A DNA stretch of 64,000 nucleotides from Strobilurus pachycystidiatus. Its lineage: Eukaryota > Basidiomycota > Agaricomycetes > Agaricales > Physalacriaceae. Positions 11,216 through 21,969 of the stretch are shown here, one piece after another. How positions within the stretch are numbered: position 1 is the stretch's first letter; every line of letters begins with the position of its first letter. The stretch spans positions 1,178,001 to 1,242,000 of the forward strand of contig JAHLMK010000018.1 in assembly GCA_019915135.1 (NCBI GenBank), written 5' to 3'. A program made the position numbers and the translations under genes. The notes beneath the pieces are model-generated. The model was not told the origin of the DNA, ran no database searches, and saw only the letters and a program-made list of their open reading frames with translations.

Positions 11216-11501
11216 GCAGAAGGGAGGAAAGAAAGATGGGAAGATCGCTAAGCTAAGGCCTTAGGCGCCGGATCGAGTCCTCCGGTCCGGCAAATGTCAC
11301 TTCTTCTGGTGCTCGTACCGACCGGGTTTTGCGACTCAACTTCGACAAAGACATACCATCGTCACTCAAGGGGAGTTTGCCGGAGAGGACAGCCTGAGAT
11401 GCCCTACAGTATCTGGCCCTAAAAGTAAACTAACCCCGACTTGTTGCTGCTCTTGAACAAGTGGCCCACTGTCGGAGATAGTCCTGTTTATTACAACATT
11501 C

Positions 11502-12694
11502 TCATAGATGAAATACATTCAATCGAGCGTCCCAAGAGCAGCTAGCAAGTACACCTTCTTCGTACAATGACCACCCACAGCCTACCACGAACTCAGTGTG
11601 GGGATCATGTATATACATGAGTCGGGAGCCCGTAACGGCAGGAGATGTGTTCCATCTAGAGGAATGTTAAGTGAGTCGATGGTGATGCTGCAAGCGGAAC
11701 AACATACACTCTACAAGTCATATCATAGCTAGCACTCGCTAGCACATCGCCATTATGCGGGCTCCATTGCACTTTCCTCACAGCATATTCATGCCCAGGC
11801 AAGTGCAGCTCGCATACCCCACCGACCTTGTTCACGTCGCCCATCTTGACCATGCGGCAGTCCCACACCTTGATCGACTTGTCCACGGAGCCGGTCGCGA
11901 ATGTGAAGGGACGGTACTTGTTCCAATCGATCGAGAGGATCTCCGCGCCTGACGCGGGGACTGTGAGGGCGGCCGCTGACATGGGGTTTGTGAAGGCGTT
12001 GGACGAAGGCGCGTAGGACGGTGCGCGGAGATCGAATATCTTCACAGTGCCGTCCGTAGAACAGGTGGCGAGTACGTCGGGCTGGTGTGGGGAGAAGAGG
12101 GCTTGGTACGTGCATGAATGGTGTGCTTGGAGGGTCAAGAGAGACCGTGGCCGGTCAGGCGTCCAGACCTTGACAGTCCCGTCCCAGCAGGAGGAAGCAA
12201 AATTTTCCTTCTTGATGTTCGACCAGTCAACTGAAAACACCTCGCGTGAGTGTTCTTGCCAGGCGAAGATGGCAAAGTTCTGTGCAGCATCAGCCGGGGA
12301 ATAAAACACACAACTTTTAAGCACCATACATCGAGCACGATATCCCAAAGTCGTATTGTGCCATCCCCAGACGCGGACACGATTTGGTTTTCGTGTATTT
12401 CAGACCAAGCAACGTCATAGAGGCCATCTTGTGTCTCAAAGCTACTTGCTTCAAGATCCCAGCAATTATATAAGTCTTGAACACTTACAATTTATTGCAG
12501 TTCAAGCTCGGCGGCCCGCCAGGCATCTGTGGCGGGCCCATCGAGGCGATGTGTAAACGACCATTGCCCACCAACCCAAAGTTGGCCGATGACGCGAGTG
12601 CGATCCGTGTATTGTGGAATGGGGACCACGCCAGCGAATAGTGCGCGAAGCCAGGCGTTTGTAGAACAGACGGCGGTGGTTTACGGCCAATCAT
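11502..12694 (-). CDS. PEX7: PEX7, peroxisomal PTS2 receptor (WD40)
   Basis: PEX7 binds the PTS2 signal of peroxisomal matrix proteins and carries them to the import machinery. The protein, about 340 aa, starts at TPGFAHYSLAWSPFHNTRIA and has the diagnostic ALASSANFGLVGNGRLH. WD repeats follow: YDVAWSEIHENQIVSASGDG, EVFSVDWSNIKKENFASSCW, CTYQALFSPHQPDVLATCST, EILSIDWNKYRPFTFATGSV and VRKVQWSPHNGDVLASASYD. The naive open frame ends after MTCRVYV. A GT|AG intron inside the valine codon (GT|gtatgttg...ctctag|A) leads to a last exon that restores the seventh repeat: VWNTSP, HTEFVVGCGWSLYEEGVLAS and CSWDARLNVFHL. The stop is therefore at 11502. No PTS2 cargo gene is recognised nearby. Confidence 0.93.
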
Positions 12695-12889
12695 ATACGA
12701 AGATGGGGGAAGAGGTCATAGCACAAATGATGGTGATCGGCTACTTTTGGTCCGGATAACTTTGAGGCTCGTGATATTCTCACAAAGGAGTCAACTGGAT
12801 GAACTCTTCATACTTTTGTATTTGGTGTACATATTGTGGGAGTAGGTACAACTTTATACAGGGAAACAGCAGAGCAATACACATTGAGC

Positions 12890-13791
12890 TCAAGAAACCA
12901 CCGCGTAGCCAATTCTCTCTTCAAATGGCAGATTCACCTGGCCAAGGTTGCGATGCACAGGATCACCAGGTATGCGAAGCATTATGTGGCTGAGAGGATG
13001 AAGAGTGCTGTCCTCCATGCAGTCTGAACAGAGGTCATAGCCGTCACCATCCCCCGCACAGACAGCACTGTTGTATCATTGACTTCGTACCACGACAGAG
13101 ATTCTTGGTTGAAATGACTCACTCTTGACAGCGATAGCGTGGTCCACGGATTGGTGCAAGGCCGCAGCCATCGCAAACTATACCTAACACGTCTCGTCGA
13201 ATCTGTGGCCAAATTGACCTCAAGATGACCTACCAGGGTGCCAAGTATGAAGAGCGGGAGACGCCATGACTATGTAGCGGTGACTCTTTGGATGTCTTGC
13301 TGGCTGGTCATATCTGCAGACGCCACAGAGATCGAAATCCGGACATCTATAACAATTGCGTCAACAAGTGTGCGACCAGGAAGATTTCAAAACTTAGATA
13401 CAAACGACTTGCAGTGGTATCGCGTCCCTCTCAAAGGGTCCTTGCCGCAACCGTCGCAGCCTATCCCAACATGAATCTGGTCAATAGCCCGCGTTCCCAC
13501 ACGGAGGAAGTTGTGCCAAGGTGGATGATCTCTTGGGGGAATATCACAGCAGTCCATACAAAGGTCATAGTCTTCGCATCTGTTCGTGGCGTCCGAGTTG
13601 AGCTTGTAGACAATGTCAAGTAAATCAAGAACGACTCACGTTTGACACTTGTAACGAACTCCGATAGTGATAGGCTGGTGGCAGCCATCGCAAGTTATGC
13701 CTGGAGCATGAATCGCAGCACCAGCTGAAGTACGGGAGGTATCGACGCGCTGCTCTGTATATTTAGGTGGCTCCTCTTCTGTATTAACCAT
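12890..13791 (-). CDS. Protein with three ZZ-type zinc fingers
   Basis: Five or six short exons assemble into a protein of roughly 240 aa made almost entirely of ZZ zinc fingers. The first runs from ITCDGCHQPITIGVRYKC to CEDYDLCMDCC with the usual H..H pair (HPPWH). The second runs from IGCDGCGKDPLRGTRYHC to CPDFDLCGVC and HPKSH. The third runs from IVCDGCGLAPIRGPRYRC through VCAGDGDGYDLCSDC and HPLSH. ZZ domains bind peptides, often N-terminal degrons or histone H3 tails, as in NBR1, HERC2 and p300. No other domain is visible, so I cannot say which ligand applies. The start is MVNTEEEPPKY; the last exon may instead be spliced at GQ|gtgaat, which would move the stop. Confidence 0.8.
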
Positions 13792-14000
13792 GTGTGGAGA
13801 GTGAGATGAAGCGGTGAGTTTGTGGCTGTTGGCTCGATGATCGAAAGAAAGTAATAAAGGGATTTGCAGCCACAAAGGGCGCGTTTCGGCACTTTCCGGA
13901 CCCGCATCATTGACTCTTCCATCAATCATCACCCTGCTACTAGTACTACCACCACACCACACTACTGCCTCACACCACAGTGTTTGACTGTCTGAGATAC

Positions 14001-15949
14001 ATGTCGGCGGACGGAGGCCGAACCGAGTCCAAGCGTAAGCTCACCCGGAGCAATTCTCTATCCAGCGAGCCTGAGCTGTCTCGACGAGAAGCCCACAACG
14101 ACAGCATGCCTGCTCTCTCGCTCCCCAACGAGCTCCTCATGGAGATATTCTGCCACAGCGTCCCCACTGAGCTGGATCACCACGGCATAGACATCAGCTG
14201 GATCGGGGTCAGTCATGTCTGCCGCAGATGGCGGGCGGTCGCCCTCGCGTGTCCCGAGCTCTGGTCGTCGTTGGTGTTCTCGAGGCCTCAGTGGACAGAG
14301 GTCATGCTCGAGCGCAGTGGCTCATACCCGCTCTCCTTCCGCGCAGATCTTGATGAGCCTGAGCTCTACGGTCGGCTCACTGCCTACTTCCATGTCAATT
14401 GTCATCGCCTGCAGACTCTCGCCATCTCTGCAGATCCATCCCTTCTCGAGAGCTTCGTTGAGGAGGTTCGATATTCAGCAGTGCCACTCTTGGAAACTCT
14501 CATCATCACCTCGACCATTCCCGCAGACCTGCTCGGTGTCGTCCTTCCCGATGACATGTTTATCAACACCCCTGATAACACTGGCAAGCCGCGCTTGCGT
14601 CACCTTGAGCTGACGCGTTGCGCGTTCCCGTGGGGCTCACGGTTTTACGACAATCTCACATTTCTTGCTCTCACCAGAGCCTACAAGCTCCAACAGCCCA
14701 CCTTTGCAGCTCTAACAGGCATACTCGCTGCGTGTCCGCTTCTTCAGGTCTTGCACCTCAGTGGAGTTGACACTGACCAAGTCACAAATGTGACTGTCAA
14801 GATTCCGCTACCGCACCTACGCTATCTGAGAATCATAGGCGACTGTAGAGCATGCTCATTCATTCTGGGCACCATCATCTTTCCCAGAAACTTCACAACA
14901 GTTCTGGACATCGTGGCACTCCGGCACACTGAGCGGCTGACACAGCAGTCTGCCAACTCTCTACTAGTCTCAAATTTTATCATGCCCACCCTATTTTTTC
15001 GACCGCTTGGAGATGTTCGTGTGTCTTGTGTGCTACACCATCTCACGCACTCTCTTGGCATGACAGTCGACGTGGGCTCCCTTCACTCCAACCCGGAAAA
15101 AGGCCGGTTTACGAAGTTCAGCATCGATATTCCTTCTTATCAATTCAAAAACCTCTTCACGTCTGCGGTTCAACATATGAATCGCAGTGGCTGCAAGATA
15201 CGCACCCTTGTCCTCTCATTTATGGACTCCAGCAGGTTCGCCGTGCATCAACTCGTAACATTCTGGTCCAATCTCTCTATCATGAAGGACCTACGTGACC
15301 TCTACATCCAAGACGCGATACCTTCGCTGCTGTTCGAGTATATGCTCGAACGGACCATGAGCCGCGTCGGGGTTGGACGACCTATACGCTACCCCGCGGG
15401 ACCGCATGGTCTGGAACCCACACGGGCTGACTTTCTGCCCAGCTTGCAGAGCATTCATCTCAACTTCTCAAGGACCTATGTCTGAATGCAACCGGTCACT
15501 TGGAATCGATGGCTTCCGCACTGCAGACTAACGTTTTGAGTTTGAAGGAGAAGGGCCAGCTGGAATTCCCGCAATCAGTGGAGGATGAAATCGACCGACT
15601 GCACGGATTACCGTCGGTGGGACAGGTCCTTCGCGCTTTTTTGTGGGCGCGGAAAGTATCGGATCTGCCCAATATCACATCGCTATCCATGACAAACTGT
15701 TCGCAAATCTATACGAATGATTTGGCCCACTTGCGCTTCTTCTGCGATGTCGCATGGGACGGAATTGGTCATGAGCGCGTAACGTCGGGGCTTGAGGGCT
15801 GTGACTCTGAGGATGTGGAAGAATACTCGATTGGAGTATATGCCAGGATGTTTCACTCTCTGGCATTCAGAGTCGAGTCATCGGAGTATGAGCACAACTT
15901 TCTAGATAAACAGGGGCCCCAACCGCCGCCGCCGCCACATTCTGATTAG
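14001..15949 (+). CDS. F-box/LRR protein, tandem copy A (frame broken or spliced)
   Basis: Upstream member of a tandem pair with the gene at 16327-18309. The F-box is LSLPNELLMEIFCHSVPTEL with WIGVSHVCRRWRAVALACPE. Leucine-rich segments follow (LRHLELTRCAFPWG, TGILAACPLLQVLHLSGVDT, LRYLRIIGD). The ATG at 14001 (MSADGGRTESKRK) is the first in frame. Aligned with copy B, the frame is lost near 15465-15485, where this copy carries a net 8 extra bases and meets a stop (tga at 15483). Homology resumes in another frame at about 15500 (QTNVLSLKEKGQ through LPSVGQVLRAFLWARKVSDL) to a stop at 15949. A 47-nt GT...AG segment (15480-15526) exactly in phase would remove the stop, but its donor gtctga is poor. 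This is either a recent pseudogene or a gene rescued by a new intron. Confidence 0.75.
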
Positions 15950-16326
15950 TTCTGTGACTTAATGTACAATGTAACAATGCTTGATATGATTTGTTGTAAA
16001 CCCCAACTGATACAGTGTATACTTGGTCAAGTTTCAAGCTCATAATTGAGACTCTGATTCGAGAGTATCACAGATAATTTGAGCGCACATTTACGGACCA
16101 TCGAAGGCTTGTGTCAGCCGCGCGTGAAGGCTCTAGTAAGCATGAAGGCTCTAAGCACCGTGACTTGGGAAAGCGATGTCAATACCACGAAGACACCAAG
16201 GAGCGAGCACGACAGCTTTAGTACACTCTTGGAAGGAGATGATTTTCGCTGCCATTCCACATTCGAAAGTTCTTGTGGAGGCTCAGGGAAGGTCCCCAGG
16301 CCCCTGTCACGGCCGCGTGATCATGA
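15950..16326. other. Spacer between the duplicated F-box genes
   Basis: Contains the 3' untranslated region of copy A and unique DNA that must serve as the promoter of copy B. No gene is recognised. Confidence 0.5.
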
Positions 16327-18309
16327 ATGCTCGGGCGGATGGAATCCCGATTTGAGTTTGACCTTCTTCTTCGACTTACAGTAAGGACAATTCTCTCCAG
16401 CGAGTGTCGTCACGAAGGGCTGTCTCGGCGAGAGGCCTACAACGACAGCATGCCTGCGCATGCTCTCTTCCTTCCCAACGAGCTCCTCATGGAGATATTC
16501 TGCCACGGCGTCCCCACCGACTTGGATCACCACGATAGAGACTTCAGCTGGATTGGAGTCAGCCATGTCTGCCGCAGATGGCGGGCAGTCGCCCTCGCGT
16601 GTCGCGAGCTCTGGTCGTCGTTGGTGTTCTCGAGGCGGCAGTGGACGGAAGTCATGCTCGAGCGCAGTGGCTCATACCCGCTTTCCTTCCGCGCAGATCT
16701 TGACGAGCCTGAGCTCTACGGCCGACTTACTGCCTACTACCATGTCAATTGCCATCGCCTGCAGACTCTCGCCATCTCTGCATCTCCATCCCTTCTCGAG
16801 AACTTCATTGAGGAAGTTCGATATTCGATTGTGCCACTTGTGGAAACTATCATCATCACATCCGCGACCGTCTCCTCAGAAGATGACCCGCTCGGCGTCG
16901 TGCTTCCTGATAACATGTTTATCAATACTCTTGATGATAACGGCAAGCAGCGTCTGCGCCACCTCGAGCTTACGTGCTGCGCGTTCCCGTGGGGCTCACG
17001 ATTCTACGACAATCTCACGTTTCTTGCCCTTGATGATATTCCTATGCTCCAACGGCCCACCTTTGCGGCTCTAACCGGCATATTAGCTGCATGTCCGCTC
17101 CTTCAGGTCCTGCGCCTCAGTGGAGTCGACACCGACCAAGTCACAAAAGTGGCCTCCAAGATTTCGCTACCACACTTACGCTATCTGAGAATTATGGACT
17201 CATGCAGAGCCTGTTCATTTATCCTCGGCGCAATCATCTTTCCCAAAGACTTTCCAACAGTCCTGGACGTTCTAGCAGTCCGGCGTACCGAGTCGCTGAC
17301 ATTGACAACGCAGTCGGACGACATTATACAGCTCATGAACTACATCATCCCTACCCTATTTTCACGACCACTTGGCAGTGTTCGAGTATCTTGTAGGATA
17401 CGCCATGCCACGCGCTCTTCTTTTGCCATGACACTTGACATGGGCTCCCCTCACTCCAACCCGGAAAAAGGCAGGCTTACGAGGTTCAGCACAGATGTTT
17501 GTCAATTCGAACCCATCACGTCTGCGTTTCGACATCTGGATCGCAGTGGCTGCAAAATCCGCAGCCTTGGCCTCTCAATTAGAAACTCCAGGTCCTTCAG
17601 GTTCCCCGTGTATCAACTCGTGGCATTGTGGTCCAATTTCTCCATCATGAAGGACTTACGCGAACTCATCATTCAAGACGCGATACCTCCGCTGCTGTTC
17701 GAGTATATGCTCGAACGGACCATGAGCCGCATCGGGGTTGGACGACCTATACGTTACCCCGCCGGACCGCATGGGTTGGAACCCACACAGGCTGATTTCC
17801 TGCCCAGCTTACAGAGAATTCATCTCGAAAACTTACGGTTGAACGCAGGCGGTCACTTGAGATCATTGACCTCCACAATGCAGACCAACCTTTTGAGGTT
17901 GCAGAAGGAGGGCCAATGGAAATATGTTACGCCACGGATACAAGATGAAATTGGACGACTACGCGGATTACCCTCGGTCGGACAGGTCCTTCGTGCCTTT
18001 TTGTGGGCGCGGAAGGTCTCGGATCTACCCAACATAACGTCGCTGTCCATGTCAAAATGTTCGCAAATCTATACGGACGATCTGGCCCACTTGCGCTTCT
18101 TCTGCGATGTCACTTGGGACGAATTCGGTAGTGAGAGTAGAGGGTCGGGGCTTGACGGCTATGATGGTGTGAAAGAATATTCGATTGGGGTGTACGCCAG
18201 GATGTTTGACTCTATGGCATTCAGAGTGGAGGTAGATTACTATGAGCGTCACGGTAATCTTTTGGATGACATTGCCTTCCCATCGCCGCCGCAGCCGAAT
18301 CCTGATTAG
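16327..18309 (+). CDS. F-box/LRR protein, tandem copy B (intact)
   Basis: Intact single-exon gene of up to 660 aa. The first in-frame ATG is at 16327 (MLGRMESRFEFD); similarity to copy A begins about 25 residues later, and an alternative start lies at 16450 just before the F-box (LFLPNELLMEIFCHGVPTDL, WIGVSHVCRRWRAVALACRE). The body has leucine-rich segments as in copy A. It ends in a conserved C-terminal block, LRGLPSVGQVLRAFLWARKV, DLPNITSLSMSKCSQIYTDD and YSIGVYARMFDSMAFRVE, then a proline-rich tail. The probable role is an SCF ubiquitin-ligase adaptor; no substrate can be inferred. Codon-level conservation against copy A, with many third-position changes, suggests this copy is still under selection. 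Confidence 0.8.
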   Translation: MLGRMESRFEFDLLLRLTVRTILSSECRHEGLSRREAYNDSMPAHALFLPNELLMEIFCHGVPTDLDHHDRDFSWIGVSHVCRRWRAVALACRELWSSLVFSRRQWTEVMLERSGSYPLSFRADLDEPELYGRLTAYYHVNCHRLQTLAISASPSLLENFIEEVRYSIVPLVETIIITSATVSSEDDPLGVVLPDNMFINTLDDNGKQRLRHLELTCCAFPWGSRFYDNLTFLALDDIPMLQRPTFAALTGILAACPLLQVLRLSGVDTDQVTKVASKISLPHLRYLRIMDSCRACSFILGAIIFPKDFPTVLDVLAVRRTESLTLTTQSDDIIQLMNYIIPTLFSRPLGSVRVSCRIRHATRSSFAMTLDMGSPHSNPEKGRLTRFSTDVCQFEPITSAFRHLDRSGCKIRSLGLSIRNSRSFRFPVYQLVALWSNFSIMKDLRELIIQDAIPPLLFEYMLERTMSRIGVGRPIRYPAGPHGLEPTQADFLPSLQRIHLENLRLNAGGHLRSLTSTMQTNLLRLQKEGQWKYVTPRIQDEIGRLRGLPSVGQVLRAFLWARKVSDLPNITSLSMSKCSQIYTDDLAHLRFFCDVTWDEFGSESRGSGLDGYDGVKEYSIGVYARMFDSMAFRVEVDYYERHGNLLDDIAFPSPPQPNPD

Positions 18310-18754
18310 CTCTTTCACAATGTACAATGTAAAAATGCTTGATATGATCCGTTGTAAACCCCAAGTACAGTGTAGTCAACTCATACTGAGTATCGCAAGT
18401 ACCACCGAATAATTCATTTGATCGGAAGTGCTGAGCTTTTACGTACCAATGCCATTCAGCTTTAACAGATACCTCCATCTTCAAGACTGTTATGTTTTCC
18501 TATGATGGCAAGAATCCGGTGGTGAGCGCACCAAATGTAGAATTCGGACTCGGAAAAGGGTTGCTTACAGGTTGCTTACTCGGGACGGATATGGACGGAT
18601 CTTGGCGATTACGCCATAAGCTATGGCCTGTCTTTCTACCTTGCTTCCACCGTCGTACGACGCGTTCTTCGGCCCCTCTAGTAGCCCTTGAATGGCCTTG
18701 CTGTCCTTCACTTCTTGCCCTACATTCTCCTGCATTTTCGCGATAAAAAGATCG
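18310..18754. other. Intergenic between F-box copy B and pantothenate synthetase
   Basis: 3' untranslated region of copy B followed by the promoter of the next gene. Nothing else seen. Confidence 0.45.
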
Positions 18755-19839
18755 ATGTCGTCTCTTCCTCAATCATCCATCCCATGCTTCAACACCGTCG
18801 CTGGCTTTCGAGAATGGCGGGAAGCAGCGCGGGATGGAAAGAAATCCGTCGGGTTCGTGCCGACAATGGGGGCGCTCCACGATGGTCATATCAGTCTCGG
18901 TAGGCTTGCACCGTTGCAAAAATTTCGCAGATGCTAACATCAGCAAGTCCGGAAGTCTTTGCTCGAAAATGACCTCACGGTTATGTCCATTTTCGTGAAT
19001 CCTGCCCAGTTCGCACCGCACGAGGATCTGGCCACGTATCCGAAGACGCTGGAGAGCGATCTTCGCCTGGCCGCCAAGGAGAAACACGTCCTCGACGATG
19101 GCTCCGTCCGGACCGTCTCAGCCGTCTTTGTCCCCACTGTGGCGGAAATGTATCCCTCGGGCATCTCCCAGTCCGTGTCAGACCAAAAGGGCACCTTCCT
19201 CGAAGTCAAGGGCTACGGCGAACAGATGGAAGGCAAAAGCCGGCCCACCTTCTTTCGCGGAGTCGCGACAGTGGTCATCAAACTCTTCAACGTCGTCGAG
19301 GTATCTCCCTTCTGATCTTGCCTTCTAGCGCGCCATTCACATCGCTCCAGCCAACCCGAACCTACTTTGGGCAAAAGGACATCCAACAAGCCCTCCTCGT
19401 CAGACGCCTATGCAGAGATCTTCTCCTCTCCCATCCCACGCCGGAAAATCATCGCATAGTGCCGACCAGCCGCGACCCGACAGACGGTCTTGCGCTCTCG
19501 TCCAGGAACACCTATTTATCCGCAGAAGGACGCAAAGTCGCCCCAACTCTATATGCCGCGCTTCGAGCCGCTCAGGCAGCATGGGAGAGTGGTCTTGCGA
19601 AACGAGAGTGCCTGCAGCGTGCCATAGATCTCGTCAACGCCAAGAAATCTTCTGCCGTCGACGTGAGATTGGACTACATTGAGTTCAATGATTCCGAATC
19701 TTTAGAGGACCTAGATGGGCAGGCCACTATATCGCGGGAGGCTGATGCTACTCCCGTCATCCTTAGTGGCGCGATGTGGGTAGACAAGACACGTCTTATA
19801 GACAACATCATTTTGGGGAACATAGGGAAGATATGTTAA
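18755..19839 (+). CDS. PAN6: Pantothenate synthetase (pantoate-beta-alanine ligase)
   Basis: Joins pantoate and beta-alanine with ATP to make pantothenate, the precursor of coenzyme A. Three exons (18755-18899, 18948-19300, 19351-19839) give 328 aa. The adenylate-forming signature is FVPTMGALHDGHISL (HIGH-type). It is followed by MSIFVNPAQFAPHEDL, YPKTLESDL, RPTFFRGVATVV, TYFGQKDIQQALLVRRLCRD (the FGQKD motif), LALSSRNTYLS (SSRN, the KMSKS-like element) and the C-terminal LDYIEF. The third exon begins at CCAACCCG after ctccag; earlier AG sites break the FNVVEPTRTYFGQ continuity. The region around residues 105-125 (KEKHVLDDGSVRT) is longer than in bacteria, as is usual for fungal PAN6. The start MSSLPQSSIPCF is the last ATG before the conserved region. 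Confidence 0.95.
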
Positions 19840-20011
19840 TGTCATATCAGTTGGAAAGAGTCCATTGATTATGTCGCGATACAAATGAGCGTGTACAACA
19901 TGATTGATCGTCCGAGTCAAGTCTAAGTCCAATTACAAACCACGAAAACGAGCGGACAGTGCTACAAGAATGTACAAAAGCACACGATGGAAAGCCAGGC
20001 ATTAACGAATA

Positions 20012-21530
20012 TCAATTGCCGAAGTACGCAGCCTCGACTTGCTTGGTGTTGACCTGCAGTGTCGTTAAAGAGGAACGAGAAACACCACAACCATGCTCAC
20101 GTAGCTCAGGTCAAGGTCCTGCGTATGTGACTCGCCCATCAAAGTCATCGTAGTCTGCAATTCAGTCTTGAGCATGTCAATCATCCTCACCACCCCGGCC
20201 TCGCCCCAAATGTTGGCGTACACCGGGCTGCGTCCCAGCCCAACGGCGCGCGCACCCAGGGCCAGGAGGGTGATAATGTGGCTGCCCCGTCTGACGCCAC
20301 CATCGGCATATACTTCCATCCCATCAAACACCTCGGGTGCGTTCCTCCGGATGTCCAGGAGGATCTCGACTGAGGTGGGCGCGCCGTCCAAGGTGCGCCC
20401 ACCGTGATTGGACACGTAAATCGCAGGGAAGCCCAATTGTAGGCAGGTGCGGGCATCTGCGGCGGTTTTGATACCTTTGGGGACAACAGGGAGGGAGGTA
20501 AGGCTCTGGATCTCAGCGAGTGCTTGAAGGTCAAAGGTCGCAGAGTGACCGGTGCTGAAAATCGGAAGGTAAGGCTTGACATGACAAGTAGTTAGATATA
20601 ACGAAAGGACGTACTCGTCTGAAGATCCAGTGAAGCGCAAGGAACGCGTCCTGTCGAATGGGAAAAGATACCAATCAGAGTCCTGTCACTTGCACCTTGC
20701 GTTGCAGATCACACCAACCTGATTCCATTGACTCCGGTGTTATCGACGGTCAAGAAAATGGCTTTGTAGCCCGCCTTCTCCATGCGCCTCAGCTCGTCGA
20801 TGAGTTGTGTTCGGTTCGTCCAGATGTACTCTTGATGGAACATAACCTGACCTTCGACACCGACTGCGGCGATGGCCTCGAGGGACTTGGTAGAAGAGAT
20901 GCTAGGCTGTGAAAAAGCAAGAATGATATTGAGTAAACCTACTAGAAGCGAAATGTTCATTTGACTTACCACGTACAAAAGGTTCTCCTTGCCTGCAGCC
21001 GTCGCAAGAGAAAGTTCTGCCGTAGAGCTGGTGTGCCCCACATTGGCAGCAGGAGCAATGAAGAACGGAGCGGAAAAGTTGTACCCAAGGATGGAAGTCC
21101 TGAAATGCGATAAAACGTGTTAGGAAGCGCGACGTGCACATAGTAACTACATACTGCATATTGAAGTCGGAGACATCTCGGAAACTGAAACCGTTCAACC
21201 TGATCTGTTTCCAAATGTTCAGATTGTTTTGATATGTGACCTCGTCGAGGGCCGCCGTGCGGTAAGAGGCTGCTCGGATGTGATTGTGAGTGGCGGTAGA
21301 CGTTGAATAAAACGGCGCGCACCGTAGAAGCGTGGAGATATCACGTTCTTCGCTGCAATCTGCATGTCGTTCAAGGACCACATATCTGTCAAGGGAGGCA
21401 ACTGTCCAGTGACCCAGGTGGAGGTGTTGAGTCCGGTATCGGGGAGACCCTCCGTATCGATAATGACGGCGAGAATTTGGGTAAAGAGTGTGGCCAGGAT
21501 GGCAAAGAAAAGAGCGTTGATTGAGAACAT
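20012..21530 (-). CDS. Secreted FMN-dependent alpha-hydroxyacid dehydrogenase/oxidase
   Basis: Flavoenzyme of the lactate/glycolate oxidase family: it oxidises a 2-hydroxyacid through FMN. It starts with a clear signal peptide (MFSINALFFAILATLFTQIL), and no cytochrome b5 domain is present. FMN-barrel blocks in order: VTYQNNLNIWKQIRL, FSAPFFIAPAANVGHTSST, GVEGQVMFHQEYIWTNRTQL, GYKAIFLTVDNTGVNG, LTSLPVVPKGIKTAADA, and the catalytic IYVSNHGGRTLDGAPTSVE with its His and Arg. MEVYADGGVRRGSHIITLLALGARAVGLGRS follows in two pieces and ends the barrel. The apparent stop after SYVSMVVVFLVPL lies inside an intron; a last exon adds VNTKQVEAAYFGN with the stop at 20012. The substrate cannot be read from sequence. 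Secretion suggests an extracellular H2O2 source, but that is inference. Confidence 0.88.
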
Positions 21531-21969
21531 GGTTTTAAGATGGTAGAGACCGTGGGGTGAAAAGAGTGTGGGCTTTAACGAGCGGGTAAGGAAACTGAGA
21601 AGAAACCTTGTTTACTCAACCACACGCTTAAGTACGGTTTCCACTTCGACTCGCTTCTTTTGCCCAGAGACCAGAATGAATTGACTGAAAAGTACCCGGA
21701 TCAATGTTGGGCGTCGACATGATCCCAATAGAAAACATGTCTTCACCGGCGTCAATGACGGCCGATATGCATATGACCACGCGCTGTATCCTGGCAGGTG
21801 CATACGAGAGTAGGGGCTATGCCGAAGCGAGTAGTCAAGTGGGGGTGGCCGTAGAGGAGGACGATTGTCCTCCTGATGGAGAATCTACTAAATAAAACAT
21901 TAGAAATACACAGGAGCTGTATTACAGTGATAGCAAGGAGACGGGCAACAAGGCGAGGCAGAGATGGCC
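21531..21969. other. Intergenic: FMN dehydrogenase promoter, CRIPT 3' flank
   Basis: No gene recognised on either strand. Confidence 0.45.

Larger units (their letters stand above)
14050..18370 (+). repeat. Tandem duplication of an F-box gene unit (~2 kb x 2)
   Basis: The unit 14060-16010 is repeated at about 16390-18370 in direct orientation. Similarity covers the coding region from the F-box through the C-terminus and continues into the 3' untranslated region (tgtacaatgtaa.aatgcttgatatgat in both). Upstream of copy B the match begins within the 5' coding part of copy A, so copy B's first codons come from different DNA. Confidence 0.85.
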
